Shown here piece by piece: positions 8,925 through 17,609 of a stretch of DNA of 64,000 nt. Made by a program: the position numbers and the translations under genes. The DNA comes from Chitinophaga sp. Its GTDB lineage: Bacteria > Bacteroidota > Bacteroidia > Chitinophagales > Chitinophagaceae. A model generated the notes under the pieces. The model saw only the letters and a program-made list of their open reading frames with translations. It did no database searches and was not told where the DNA came from. How positions within the stretch are numbered: position 1 is the stretch's first letter; each line of letters opens with the position of its first letter. Location: NCBI RefSeq assembly GCF_017745275.1, contig NZ_JAGHZS010000010.1:538073-602072 (forward strand), written 5' to 3'.

Positions 8925-9062
8925 AACGTTGGCGGTTTTAAATGCCGTGGTAGTACTAATATAATCTATTTGCCCGCTATTAATATCAGAATGATCAAAA
9001 TAGTGCAGGTAATGTCCTTTAAAGTGTTGGTTTGATCGCTTAATTTGGAAGAAATTTGAACC

Positions 9063-10139
9063 ATGGAAAAAGGGATCACCATTCACTATCAACCGCAGTT
9101 ACCGATACATCCCAGGCCCATCGCTATTATCGGGGCAGGAGGCATTGTAGGAGGCGCCCATTTGCCCGCCTATCAGAAAGCCGGCTGGCAGGTGGTGGCC
9201 ATTTGTGATCCCATGATAGAGAAAGCGCAGCAACTGGCCGATACGTTTCATATTTCACAGGTATACGATAATGTGGCACAACTGGTAGCACAGGCGCTGG
9301 AGGAGGTGATCTTTGATATTGCGGTTCCTGCATCGGTGTTGCCGGGTATTCTCGAACAACTGCCTCCACGGGCGGTAGTGCTCATGCAAAAGCCCATGGG
9401 AGAAGACATTGCAGGCGCCGACCGCATCCTGCAACTATGCCGTGAAAAAGAATTTACCGCCGCCGTTAATTTCCAGATGCGCTTTATACCTGCTGTGATG
9501 GCGGCAAAAGACATGATCAACCAGGGGCTCATTGGCACCCTCCACGATATGGAAATCCGGATGAACATCTACCATCCCTGGCATCTCTGGGAGTTTTTAT
9601 TCGGTATCCCCCGCATGGAAATGTTGTATCACAGTATCCACTACATGGATCTCCTGCGTTACTTTTTGGGAGAACCGAAAAGCGTATATGCGAAGACGGT
9701 AAAGCATCCCAAAATGATGCAGCTGGCATCTACGCGTTCTGTGATTATGCTGGAATATGATGAAGCTGTAAGGGCGTTTATTAATACCAATCATGGCCAC
9801 GAGTTTGGCTTGAAATACCAGGATTCGTTTATTAAATGGGAAGGTACCAAAGGTGCGATCAGGACTACGCTTGGACTGAACATCGATTACCCGCACGGGG
9901 TGCCGGATACATTTGAATACGTGTTGCTGGATGGAAATAAAACGCCGGAATGGCAATCGGTGCAACTGGAAGGCACCTGGATGCCCGATGCTTTCGGGGC
10001 GTCTATGGCCAACCTGATGTGTTATGCAGAAGGATCGGCGCCGGTTTTAATCAATCATATTAACAGTGCCTATAAGACCATGCAGGTAGTGGAAGCAGCC
10101 TATGCTTCCAGTGATGCAGGAGGTACATTGGTCGGATAA
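9063..10139 (+). CDS. Gfo/Idh/MocA-family oxidoreductase
   Basis: The product has 358 residues. The N-terminal Rossmann domain starts with IAIIGAGGIVGGAH (20-33) and continues to QKP at 109-111, which stands where most members have EKP. The C-terminal alpha/beta domain contains NIYHPWHLWEFLFG and HSIHYMDLLRYFLGEP, where family members place the catalytic His/Asp. It would oxidise or reduce a sugar, lactone or inositol-like compound with NAD(P). It is the first gene of the locus-1 operon, divergent from the AraC gene, and is followed by dehydratase and lactonase genes, so a sugar-oxidation step is the best guess. Confidence 0.88.
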   Translation: MEKGITIHYQPQLPIHPRPIAIIGAGGIVGGAHLPAYQKAGWQVVAICDPMIEKAQQLADTFHISQVYDNVAQLVAQALEEVIFDIAVPASVLPGILEQLPPRAVVLMQKPMGEDIAGADRILQLCREKEFTAAVNFQMRFIPAVMAAKDMINQGLIGTLHDMEIRMNIYHPWHLWEFLFGIPRMEMLYHSIHYMDLLRYFLGEPKSVYAKTVKHPKMMQLASTRSVIMLEYDEAVRAFINTNHGHEFGLKYQDSFIKWEGTKGAIRTTLGLNIDYPHGVPDTFEYVLLDGNKTPEWQSVQLEGTWMPDAFGASMANLMCYAEGSAPVLINHINSAYKTMQVVEAAYASSDAGGTLVG

Positions 10140-10149
10140 CAGCTACTTT

Positions 10150-10224
10150 ATGGATGTCGTTGTAACAGTTGTTTGCACAACTGCAGGCATTCCTTTGCTT
10201 TCACTTAAAAAACGGATCATATGA
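10150..10224 (+). CDS. Possible 24-residue leader peptide before the dehydratase gene
   Basis: ATG at 10150 opens a 24-codon frame (MDVVVTVVCTTAG...) whose TGA overlaps the dehydratase ATG as ATGA at 10221-10224. About 11 of 24 residues are Val, Ile or Leu. The frame spans a 7-bp hairpin (10166-10183, CAGTTGT/ACAACTG). This is compatible with translational coupling or attenuation but could be chance, since no clear ribosome-binding site or conservation can be checked here. Confidence 0.25.
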   Translation: MDVVVTVVCTTAGIPLLSLKKRII

Positions 10225-11966
10225 ATCACCAGTTGAACAGGTATAGCCGGGTGCTTACACAGGATATCAGCCAGCCTTCCTCCCGTGCCATGCTGCATGG
10301 GGCGGGGCTTACCCGGGCAGACCTGGAGAAAGCCCAGGTAGGCATTGCCAGCGCGGGGTTTGAAGGGAACCCGTGTAACCTTCATCTGAATGAGTTGGCA
10401 GGCCTGGTAAAACAAGGCATCACGGAAGCCGGATTGGTAGGACTCATTTTTAACACCATCGGGGTGAGTGATGCGTTAACGATGGGGACTCCTGGTATGC
10501 GCTTTTCGCTGCCTTCGAGGGATATCATTGCAGATTCCATAGAAACGGTGGTAAGTGCGCAGTGGTATGACGGACTGGTAACGGTGATGGGATGCGATAA
10601 AAATATGCCTGGCGCCGTGATGGCCATGTGTCGCCTGAACCGCCCGTCTATACTGGTGTATGGCGGTACCATCGGATCTGGTATTTATAAAGACAGGAAA
10701 ATCAATGTGCTTTCTACTTTAGAGGCCTATGGCGAACAGTTGGCAGGTAAGTTATCGCCTGCTGATTTTGAGGGAATTGTACAGAATGCTTGTCCCGGCG
10801 CAGGCGCCTGTGGTGGCATGTATACCGCCAATACCATGTCGGCCGCCATAGAAGCCATGGGGCTTAGTTTGCCTTACAGTGCTTCCAATCCTGCTCTCAG
10901 CGCTGAAAAGAAAAAGGAATGCCTGGCTGTGGGTGCTGCGCTGTATCGCCTGCTGGAAAAGGATCTGAAGCCACGGGATATTTTAACGAAAGCCTCTTTT
11001 GAAAATGCTATCCGGTTGGTGATGGTGTTGGGAGGCTCTACCAACGCGGTACTACACCTGATTGCCATTGCGCGTGCCGCAGAAATAGCGCTGGAGTTAT
11101 CAGATTTTCAGCGCATCAGCGATGAAACGCCGTTGCTGGCAGATTTGAAGCCCAGTGGAAAATACCTGATGGAAGATGTACACCTGGCAGGGGGAATTCC
11201 CGCTATCATGAAAACGTTATTGGAAGATGGATTACTCGATGGTAGCTGCCTCACTGTGACCGGCGCCACGTTGGCAGAAAACTTACGGGATGTGGCCCCA
11301 TTGGGGGCTACGCAGGGCATCCTTTATCCCATGAGCCAGCCGCTGAAACGTAACGGTCATTTACAAATATTATATGGTAACCTGGCGCCGCAGGGCGCAG
11401 TTGCTAAAATTACCGGCAAAGAAGGCGAAACATTTGAAGGCCCCGCCAAAGTTTTTGATGGGGAGTTTGCGGCTATTGCCGCGATAGAGCAGCAGGAAGT
11501 AGCGCCCGGCGCAGTGGTAGTAATTCGTTACGAAGGCCCCAGGGGAGGCCCGGGGATGCCGGAAATGCTGAAAGTAACTGCCGCACTGGTAGGTGCGGGA
11601 CTGAGCAAAAGTGTGGCGGTGATTACCGACGGTCGTTTTTCCGGCGGCACGCATGGATTTGTTATCGGGCATATTACGCCTGAAGCCTATGATGGCGGGC
11701 TGATTGCATTAATACAGGATGGAGATATTATTTCAATAGATGCCATCCGCAATGAGATTAATGTAGCGTTGGGTGAAGCCGAGATCCTGCAGCGGAAATC
11801 TGAATGGCAGCCGCCGGCACTGAAGTATTGCAAAGGGATCCTGTATAAATACAGCCTGACGGTTTCATCGGCCACAGAAGGCTGTGTAACTGATGAAGGA
11901 CCCTGGCTGCGTATACTGGAAGCCTGGCATGCAAAACAATCGTCTCATGATACACCCATTGACTGA
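10221..11966 (+). CDS. IlvD/Edd-family dehydratase (dihydroxy-acid or sugar-acid dehydratase)
   Basis: The product has 581 residues, the usual length. The iron-sulfur cysteines are visible: C52 (GNPCNLHL), C125 (MGCDKNMPGA) and C197 (GAGACGGM). The C-terminal part has the swivelling-domain motif GPRGGPGMPEML and DGRFSGGTHGFVIGH. The family removes water from 2,3-dihydroxy acids or aldonates. In sequence it reads much like Bacteroidota IlvD, but the context (oxidoreductase upstream, lactonase downstream with a 20-bp overlap, SusCD and rhamnosidase) points to an aldonate such as L-rhamnonate, L-fuconate or L-arabonate. The substrate is inferred, so no gene symbol is given. Confidence 0.9.
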   Translation: MNHQLNRYSRVLTQDISQPSSRAMLHGAGLTRADLEKAQVGIASAGFEGNPCNLHLNELAGLVKQGITEAGLVGLIFNTIGVSDALTMGTPGMRFSLPSRDIIADSIETVVSAQWYDGLVTVMGCDKNMPGAVMAMCRLNRPSILVYGGTIGSGIYKDRKINVLSTLEAYGEQLAGKLSPADFEGIVQNACPGAGACGGMYTANTMSAAIEAMGLSLPYSASNPALSAEKKKECLAVGAALYRLLEKDLKPRDILTKASFENAIRLVMVLGGSTNAVLHLIAIARAAEIALELSDFQRISDETPLLADLKPSGKYLMEDVHLAGGIPAIMKTLLEDGLLDGSCLTVTGATLAENLRDVAPLGATQGILYPMSQPLKRNGHLQILYGNLAPQGAVAKITGKEGETFEGPAKVFDGEFAAIAAIEQQEVAPGAVVVIRYEGPRGGPGMPEMLKVTAALVGAGLSKSVAVITDGRFSGGTHGFVIGHITPEAYDGGLIALIQDGDIISIDAIRNEINVALGEAEILQRKSEWQPPALKYCKGILYKYSLTVSSATEGCVTDEGPWLRILEAWHAKQSSHDTPID

Positions 11967-12807
11967 CATACCCATTACAGACAGCCATGTGCATCTGTGG
12001 GATCCGCAGCAGTTGGAGTATCCATGGCTGCAGGAATTCCCGTATATCCACCGCCGTTATACCATGGCCGATTACCGGCAGGCCACAGAGGGAGTCAATG
12101 TTAGCAGCGTAGTATTTGTGCAGGCGGCCTGCCGCCCGGACCAATACCTGCGTGAAATAGATTTCGTGATGCAACAGGCGCAAACCGATGAGCGGATCCG
12201 GGGCATCGTAGCTTATGCGCCATTGGAACAAGGCCGCTCTGTGCGAAACGTCTTTACGTTGCTGGCCGCCAATCCGCTGGTAAAAGGTATCAGGAGGATG
12301 TACGATGACGATCCCTCCCTGTGTTGTAGCAGTGCTTACCTGGATGCGGTGCAATTGTTGCCGGAATATGGCTGGTCGCTCGATATCAGCGCAAAGCCGG
12401 CATCATTGCCCGCTACAGCAAAAATGACGGCCGCCTGCCCGGACACCGTTTTTATACTGGATCATCTCGGAAAACCGGATATCAAAGGCAATGGACTGGA
12501 TGCATTCAAAAGAAATATAGATCAACTGGCCGCTTTCCCAAATGTGTACGCCAAATTATCCGGGCTGATCACAGAAGCGGATCCTATTCACTGGACACCA
12601 ACACTATTAGCACCATATATCAACCATGCCATCAGCTGCTTCGGGTATGAACGGCTGCTGTTTGGCAGCGACTGGCCCGTAGTATTGCTGGCTGGTACAT
12701 ATCATCAATGGCTGGATGCACTACTCACAGTGCTAACCAACACGGGCACACGAAAAGAACTGGCTGGCTTATTTCATGAAAATGCGCAACGCATTTATCG
12801 GCTCTGA
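11947..12807 (+). CDS. Amidohydrolase, fuconolactonase/rhamnonolactonase-like (COG3618)
   Basis: The ATG at 11947 is chosen over 11893 because the product then begins just before the first metal motif (ITDSHVHLWDP, H14 and H16); it overlaps the dehydratase stop by 20 bp. Of 286 residues, GIRRMYDDD, FILDHLGKPDI, NVYAKLSGLITEAD and RLLFGSDWPV are the family landmarks. Such TIM-barrel metal enzymes hydrolyse sugar lactones to aldonates. It would act just before the IlvD-type dehydratase in a non-phosphorylative pathway. Confidence 0.88.
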   Translation: MIHPLTDIPITDSHVHLWDPQQLEYPWLQEFPYIHRRYTMADYRQATEGVNVSSVVFVQAACRPDQYLREIDFVMQQAQTDERIRGIVAYAPLEQGRSVRNVFTLLAANPLVKGIRRMYDDDPSLCCSSAYLDAVQLLPEYGWSLDISAKPASLPATAKMTAACPDTVFILDHLGKPDIKGNGLDAFKRNIDQLAAFPNVYAKLSGLITEADPIHWTPTLLAPYINHAISCFGYERLLFGSDWPVVLLAGTYHQWLDALLTVLTNTGTRKELAGLFHENAQRIYRL

Positions 12808-12874
12808 GTAAGACATCACCTGTATTTCAAGCATTACGCAAAGCGCAACAACCACCGTTATTAATTACTATGTT

Positions 12875-15800
12875 ATGACCAGGATCCACACCAGGCGGGC
12901 ACTGTACCTGCATGTATCACATTGCTGTTTATTACTGTTGATGGGTATGCTACTATTTGCGATCCCATTGGCGGCGCAAACCGGTACCATATCCGGTAGA
13001 GTGAATGACGAGAAAAATAATCCGCTGCCCGGTGTTACCGTAACGGTAAAAGGCACCACCACCGGCGTTCAGACAAACGCCGAAGGGCAGTATGTTTTAA
13101 AAGTTCCGGGCACCGAAAGTGTGCTCCTCTTTTCCGCTATCGGGTATACCACTCAGGAAATACGATGTGGCGGAAGAACAGTGGTCAATGTTTCATTAGC
13201 AGAGGTATCCACTGCGCTGGGAGAAGTAGTGGTAGTAGGGTATGGTACACAAAAGAGAGTGAACCTTACCGGCGCAGTGGCCACCATTAATGGCAGGGAG
13301 CTGGAAAAGCAACCGGTTGCCAACCTGACCAACAGCATCGCAGGCCGCTTACCCGGCGTTATTGCCACCAATCCCAGCGGAAAACCCGGCAGCGGTTCCA
13401 TCCTGCAGATCCGTGGACTCAGTACGCTGAACGACAATACGCCACTCATTGTGGTAGATGGCGTGGTACGCAATACCATGGAGGATATTGATCCGGCAGA
13501 TGTAGCCAGCTTTTCTGTATTGAAAGATGCTTCCGCTGCCGCTGTATATGGCGCCCGCGCAGCCAACGGGGTATTCCTCATCACCACCAAACGCGGCAGA
13601 ACAGGAAAGCCCACCATCAGCTATTCCGGTATGGCCGGCATCCAGCAGCCTACCGGGTATCCAAAGATTATGAGCCCTTACGACTATGCGCTTTTCCGCA
13701 ACCAGGCATTGAAAAACCAGGGCAGTCAGCCTGTGTTTACGGATGCAGAACTGGCAGATTTTAAATCCGGAAAAACAGGCACCGACTGGTACAAGGAAAC
13801 GTTCCGGAAAAACAGCCCGCAAACCAAACATCATTTGTCGGTCAACGGCGGATCCGGCGCGGTGCGTTATTTCGCTTCACTCGGTTATACCGACCAGGAA
13901 GGGATGTACAGACATATCAACTACCGGCGCTACAACTTCCGCGCAAATATGGATGCGGATATCACCAAAACACTGACCGTATCCATCAATCTTTCCGGAG
14001 AACAGGGAATGACCTCCACACCCGGTTATGATGAGTTTTTCATTTTTGCCGAAGCGCTGCGTACCCGGCCAGATGTGCCGGCCTATACACCACATGGCCG
14101 CCCCTTTAATGCCAATGGTCCCCATCCGGTGCAGATTGTAGACGGCTCCGGCTACCGGCATACCACGGATAACCAGTACGCAGGTACGATTTCTTTTGAA
14201 CAGCAACTGCCTTTTATCACGAAAGGATTATCACTGAAAGGAATGGCCGCCGTAATTAAAGACCACCTGTTCGATAAGTATTTTTCCATCCCTTACCTGT
14301 TGTATAACGAAGATAACCAGGGTAACGTTACCGGTACCAAAGCCGTAGGCCAACCACCCGCACTAACGGAAACGTATACACCGATGACAACTACCAACTA
14401 TAATATCTCCTTAAATTATGCAAGGACATTTGACCGTCACACCGTAGGTGCGTTGCTGTTATACGAGCAATACGGCATCCAGGGAGATCAGTTGCAGGCT
14501 ACGAAAGCAGACTTCCCCAATACGCTGCGGGATGAATTGTATTACAGCGGTCCGGCTAACCAGAGCATCACCGGCACCGGTATTTTGCAGGATGCCCGCC
14601 GAAGCGTGGTAGGTCGTGTAAACTATGCTTACCACGACAAGTACCTGCTGGAAGGCTCTTTCCGATATGATGGTTCTTACCGCTTCCCGGCTGACCATCG
14701 TTTCGGCTTCTTCCCGGGCATATCTGCCGGCTGGAGAATCTCTGAAGAATCCTTCTTTAAAAATGCCAGTGCACTCAGTTTCGTTAATAACCTGAAACTG
14801 CGTGTATCCAGGGGCGTTATAGGTAACGACCGGGTCAGTGCCTTCCAGTTCCAGGATATCTATAATATCAATTCCAGCAGCGGCCCTGTTATGGATGGAA
14901 AGGCGGTGTCTTCCCTGAATTATGGCGTATATCCTAATACCGGTATCACCTGGGAAAAGCAGGATAACAACAATATCGGCCTGGATGCGGAGTTATGGAA
15001 AGGACTGCTGGGCATTGAGTTCGATTATTTTTCCCGTGTAACAAAAGATATCCTCTGGAGCCGCGTGCGCTCGGTGCCTGCCACTTTTGGCCGTAGCCTG
15101 CCGGCAGAAAATTATGCACAAATGAAAAGCCACGGCTGGGAACTGAGTTTGTATCACCATAACAACATTGGCCCGGTGAACTATGATATCCGCCTTTCCG
15201 GCAGTTTTGCCACCAATAAAGTCACACAAATCGATGACCCGGCCAATGCCCTGGATTTCCAGAAACAAATGAACCGCCCGCTGGGTTTTGTGGCGGGATA
15301 CCATGCCCTCGGCATTTTTAAAAGCCAAAAAGATGCAGATAACTGGTACGGGGGTACGCAGTTTGGCCAGCATACCTTAGCCGGCGATATTCAATATGCG
15401 GATTTGAATAATGATGGAAAGATAGATGCCAAAGACCAGGAAATTCTTTCTCCCTATGGCAATACCCCGCGCATCATGTACGGTCTTGCAGCAGGCCTGG
15501 GCTATAAAGGATTTGATCTTCACCTGCTGATACAGGGCGCTGCGCAGCGCACCTTCATGCTGCAGGGCGATGCCAGAACCATGTTCACCAACAGTGAAGG
15601 CAACAGCTTCGCCTACCTGGCCGACAGCTGGACGGCGGATAATCCCAATGCCAGGTTCCCACTGGCATGGATTGGTGGCCGCTCTATGAATAACCGCGAT
15701 TCGGAAATATGGCTGCGTAAAGCCGGCTATGCCCGGTTGAAATCCATCGATCTCGGCTACAACTTCGCCCATACTTTGCTGAAACAAACAGGCATACAAC

Positions 15801-15943
15801 GGTTACGGTTATACGTATCTGCCTTTAACCTGTTTACCTGGAGCCAGTTGAAAGAATTTGATCCGGAAGCGGTGACCAGGGGCGCCGGTGGCTACTATCC
15901 ACAGCAAAAGAATTTTAACGCAGGTATTGACCTTACTTTTTAA
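12875..15943 (+). CDS. SusC/RagA-type TonB-dependent outer-membrane transporter
   Basis: The product has 1022 residues. After a signal peptide ending near LAAQ, a CarboxypepD_reg-like domain (TISGRVNDEKNNPLPGVTVTV) precedes the TonB-dependent plug (GEVVVVGYGTQKRVNLTGAV, LQIRGLSTLNDNTPLIVVDG). A long beta barrel follows and ends in an aromatic residue (AGIDLTF). It imports glycan fragments with its SusD partner, encoded 10 bp downstream. It belongs to the locus-1 operon, about 67 bp after the lactonase. Confidence 0.97.
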   Translation: MTRIHTRRALYLHVSHCCLLLLMGMLLFAIPLAAQTGTISGRVNDEKNNPLPGVTVTVKGTTTGVQTNAEGQYVLKVPGTESVLLFSAIGYTTQEIRCGGRTVVNVSLAEVSTALGEVVVVGYGTQKRVNLTGAVATINGRELEKQPVANLTNSIAGRLPGVIATNPSGKPGSGSILQIRGLSTLNDNTPLIVVDGVVRNTMEDIDPADVASFSVLKDASAAAVYGARAANGVFLITTKRGRTGKPTISYSGMAGIQQPTGYPKIMSPYDYALFRNQALKNQGSQPVFTDAELADFKSGKTGTDWYKETFRKNSPQTKHHLSVNGGSGAVRYFASLGYTDQEGMYRHINYRRYNFRANMDADITKTLTVSINLSGEQGMTSTPGYDEFFIFAEALRTRPDVPAYTPHGRPFNANGPHPVQIVDGSGYRHTTDNQYAGTISFEQQLPFITKGLSLKGMAAVIKDHLFDKYFSIPYLLYNEDNQGNVTGTKAVGQPPALTETYTPMTTTNYNISLNYARTFDRHTVGALLLYEQYGIQGDQLQATKADFPNTLRDELYYSGPANQSITGTGILQDARRSVVGRVNYAYHDKYLLEGSFRYDGSYRFPADHRFGFFPGISAGWRISEESFFKNASALSFVNNLKLRVSRGVIGNDRVSAFQFQDIYNINSSSGPVMDGKAVSSLNYGVYPNTGITWEKQDNNNIGLDAELWKGLLGIEFDYFSRVTKDILWSRVRSVPATFGRSLPAENYAQMKSHGWELSLYHHNNIGPVNYDIRLSGSFATNKVTQIDDPANALDFQKQMNRPLGFVAGYHALGIFKSQKDADNWYGGTQFGQHTLAGDIQYADLNNDGKIDAKDQEILSPYGNTPRIMYGLAAGLGYKGFDLHLLIQGAAQRTFMLQGDARTMFTNSEGNSFAYLADSWTADNPNARFPLAWIGGRSMNNRDSEIWLRKAGYARLKSIDLGYNFAHTLLKQTGIQRLRLYVSAFNLFTWSQLKEFDPEAVTRGAGGYYPQQKNFNAGIDLTF

Positions 15944-15953
15944 ACTGAGTGCC

Positions 15954-17609
15954 ATGAAACGTTATCATCTTCACTATCTATATATTTTGTTATCACTGGC
16001 TTGTATGGCCTGTGGCAAAAACTTCCTCGATCCGCGCAACCCGGATGCCATTACGCCTGAAGAAGCATTGCATGATGCGGGACTAACAGAGCTGATTGTG
16101 AACGGCATTTACAACGACCTGTTGGGCTGGAACCGCAATTTGTACATCGCCACCACGGATGCTACCGATGAAGCAAGAACGAACTATCCCAGCGAAGCAG
16201 CGTGGCAGGTACTAAGGGGCGACTGGGATGCCACCAGTAATCCGATGGACGTATGGGGCAACCTGTACGCCAGCATCCGGAAAGCCAACGAGTTTTTATC
16301 GAAGATAGATGGCGCCACCATTGACGATGCCAACCGCAGGCGACTTAAAGCAGAAGTACGCTTCCTGAGAGCCTTCCAGTATTTTAACCTGGTGAAAAGA
16401 TATGGCGGCGTGCCACTGATCACGAAACCACAAAGTTTAACTGACGACCTGCAGGTAAGCCGGAATAGCCTGACTGAATGCTTCACTTTTATTACCACAG
16501 AATTAGACGCAGCTGCTGCGGATCTTCCGGGGCAGGCACCCCGGGGAAAAGCCGGTAAAGGTGCCGCACTGGCGCTGAAAGCCAGGACGCTGCTGTATGA
16601 GGCAAGCCCGCTATACAATGAAAAAAAGGATGCTTCCCTGTGGAAACAAGCCGCTGATGCAGCAAAGGCTGTTATGAACCTGGATCAATATAGCCTGTAT
16701 CCGGATATAAAACAGCTGTGGCAGGATATGTCTGCCAACAACAAAGAACCCATCTTTGAAGTACAATATAAAATGCCGGAGAAATACCATGGCTGGGATG
16801 CGATGTTATCGCCATTGGTCATTGCCAACGGAGACGCCGGTCATGTGTCGCCCCTGCAGGAACTGATCAACGCGTTTCCCATGAAAAACGGGAAACGCAT
16901 TACAGACGCCGGCAGCGGCTTTGACGCCGCTAACCCATACGTTGGCAGGGACGATCGCTTTTATGCGGATATAGGCTATAATGGTGCGAAAAGAAAGGGT
17001 ATGCTGGGTGGTACTCTCACAGAGATCACCCTGCTCATCTACAAAGGCGGCCGTGATTATGATTCTGTAGCCTCTTCACAGGTATATAATACCATTACCG
17101 GTTATTATACCCTGAAGATGGCAGATCAATCCAATACCATCTATACCTGGGGCTATGGAAGCGTGCAGCCATGGCTGGAAATCCGTTATGCTGAAATATT
17201 GCTCAACTATGCGGAAGCGCAAAACGAAGCGCTCTCCACACCGGATGCCAGTGTGTACGATGCCCTGAATACGCTTCGGAAACGCGCCGGTATTCAAAAC
17301 AACCTGGTACCTGGCACACTCGATAAGAATGCCATGCGTGACCTGATTGTGAACGAACGCTACGTGGAATTTTGTTTCGAAAATCAGCGCTACTGGGATC
17401 TGCGCCGATGGAAAACAGCGGTGAGCACCCTTAATGGCAAAAAGGGAACCGGCATGGTGATCACCAAACAACCCAATGGCACTTTTTCTTACACTACCCA
17501 GCCGGTAGATCCACAGGCTGCAGTATTCTCAGAAAAAATGTATTTTATGCCTATTCCTTTTGATGAGATCAGCAAGAATAAAAAACTTGAACAGAACACC
17601 GGATGGTAA
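15954..17609 (+). CDS. SusD/RagB-type surface glycan-binding lipoprotein
   Basis: The frame is open from 15888 within susC, but the ATG at 15954 starts a proper lipoprotein signal (LSLACMACGKNF lipobox). The product has 551 residues with the typical SusD landmarks: AEVRFLRAFQYFNLVKRYGGVPL near the N-terminus, LKARTLLYEASPLYN in the helical part, and YAEILLNYAEAQNEA plus ENQRYWDLRRWK near the C-terminus. It forms the lid on the SusC barrel. Its stop overlaps the following glycosidase start. Confidence 0.97.
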   Translation: MKRYHLHYLYILLSLACMACGKNFLDPRNPDAITPEEALHDAGLTELIVNGIYNDLLGWNRNLYIATTDATDEARTNYPSEAAWQVLRGDWDATSNPMDVWGNLYASIRKANEFLSKIDGATIDDANRRRLKAEVRFLRAFQYFNLVKRYGGVPLITKPQSLTDDLQVSRNSLTECFTFITTELDAAAADLPGQAPRGKAGKGAALALKARTLLYEASPLYNEKKDASLWKQAADAAKAVMNLDQYSLYPDIKQLWQDMSANNKEPIFEVQYKMPEKYHGWDAMLSPLVIANGDAGHVSPLQELINAFPMKNGKRITDAGSGFDAANPYVGRDDRFYADIGYNGAKRKGMLGGTLTEITLLIYKGGRDYDSVASSQVYNTITGYYTLKMADQSNTIYTWGYGSVQPWLEIRYAEILLNYAEAQNEALSTPDASVYDALNTLRKRAGIQNNLVPGTLDKNAMRDLIVNERYVEFCFENQRYWDLRRWKTAVSTLNGKKGTGMVITKQPNGTFSYTTQPVDPQAAVFSEKMYFMPIPFDEISKNKKLEQNTGW

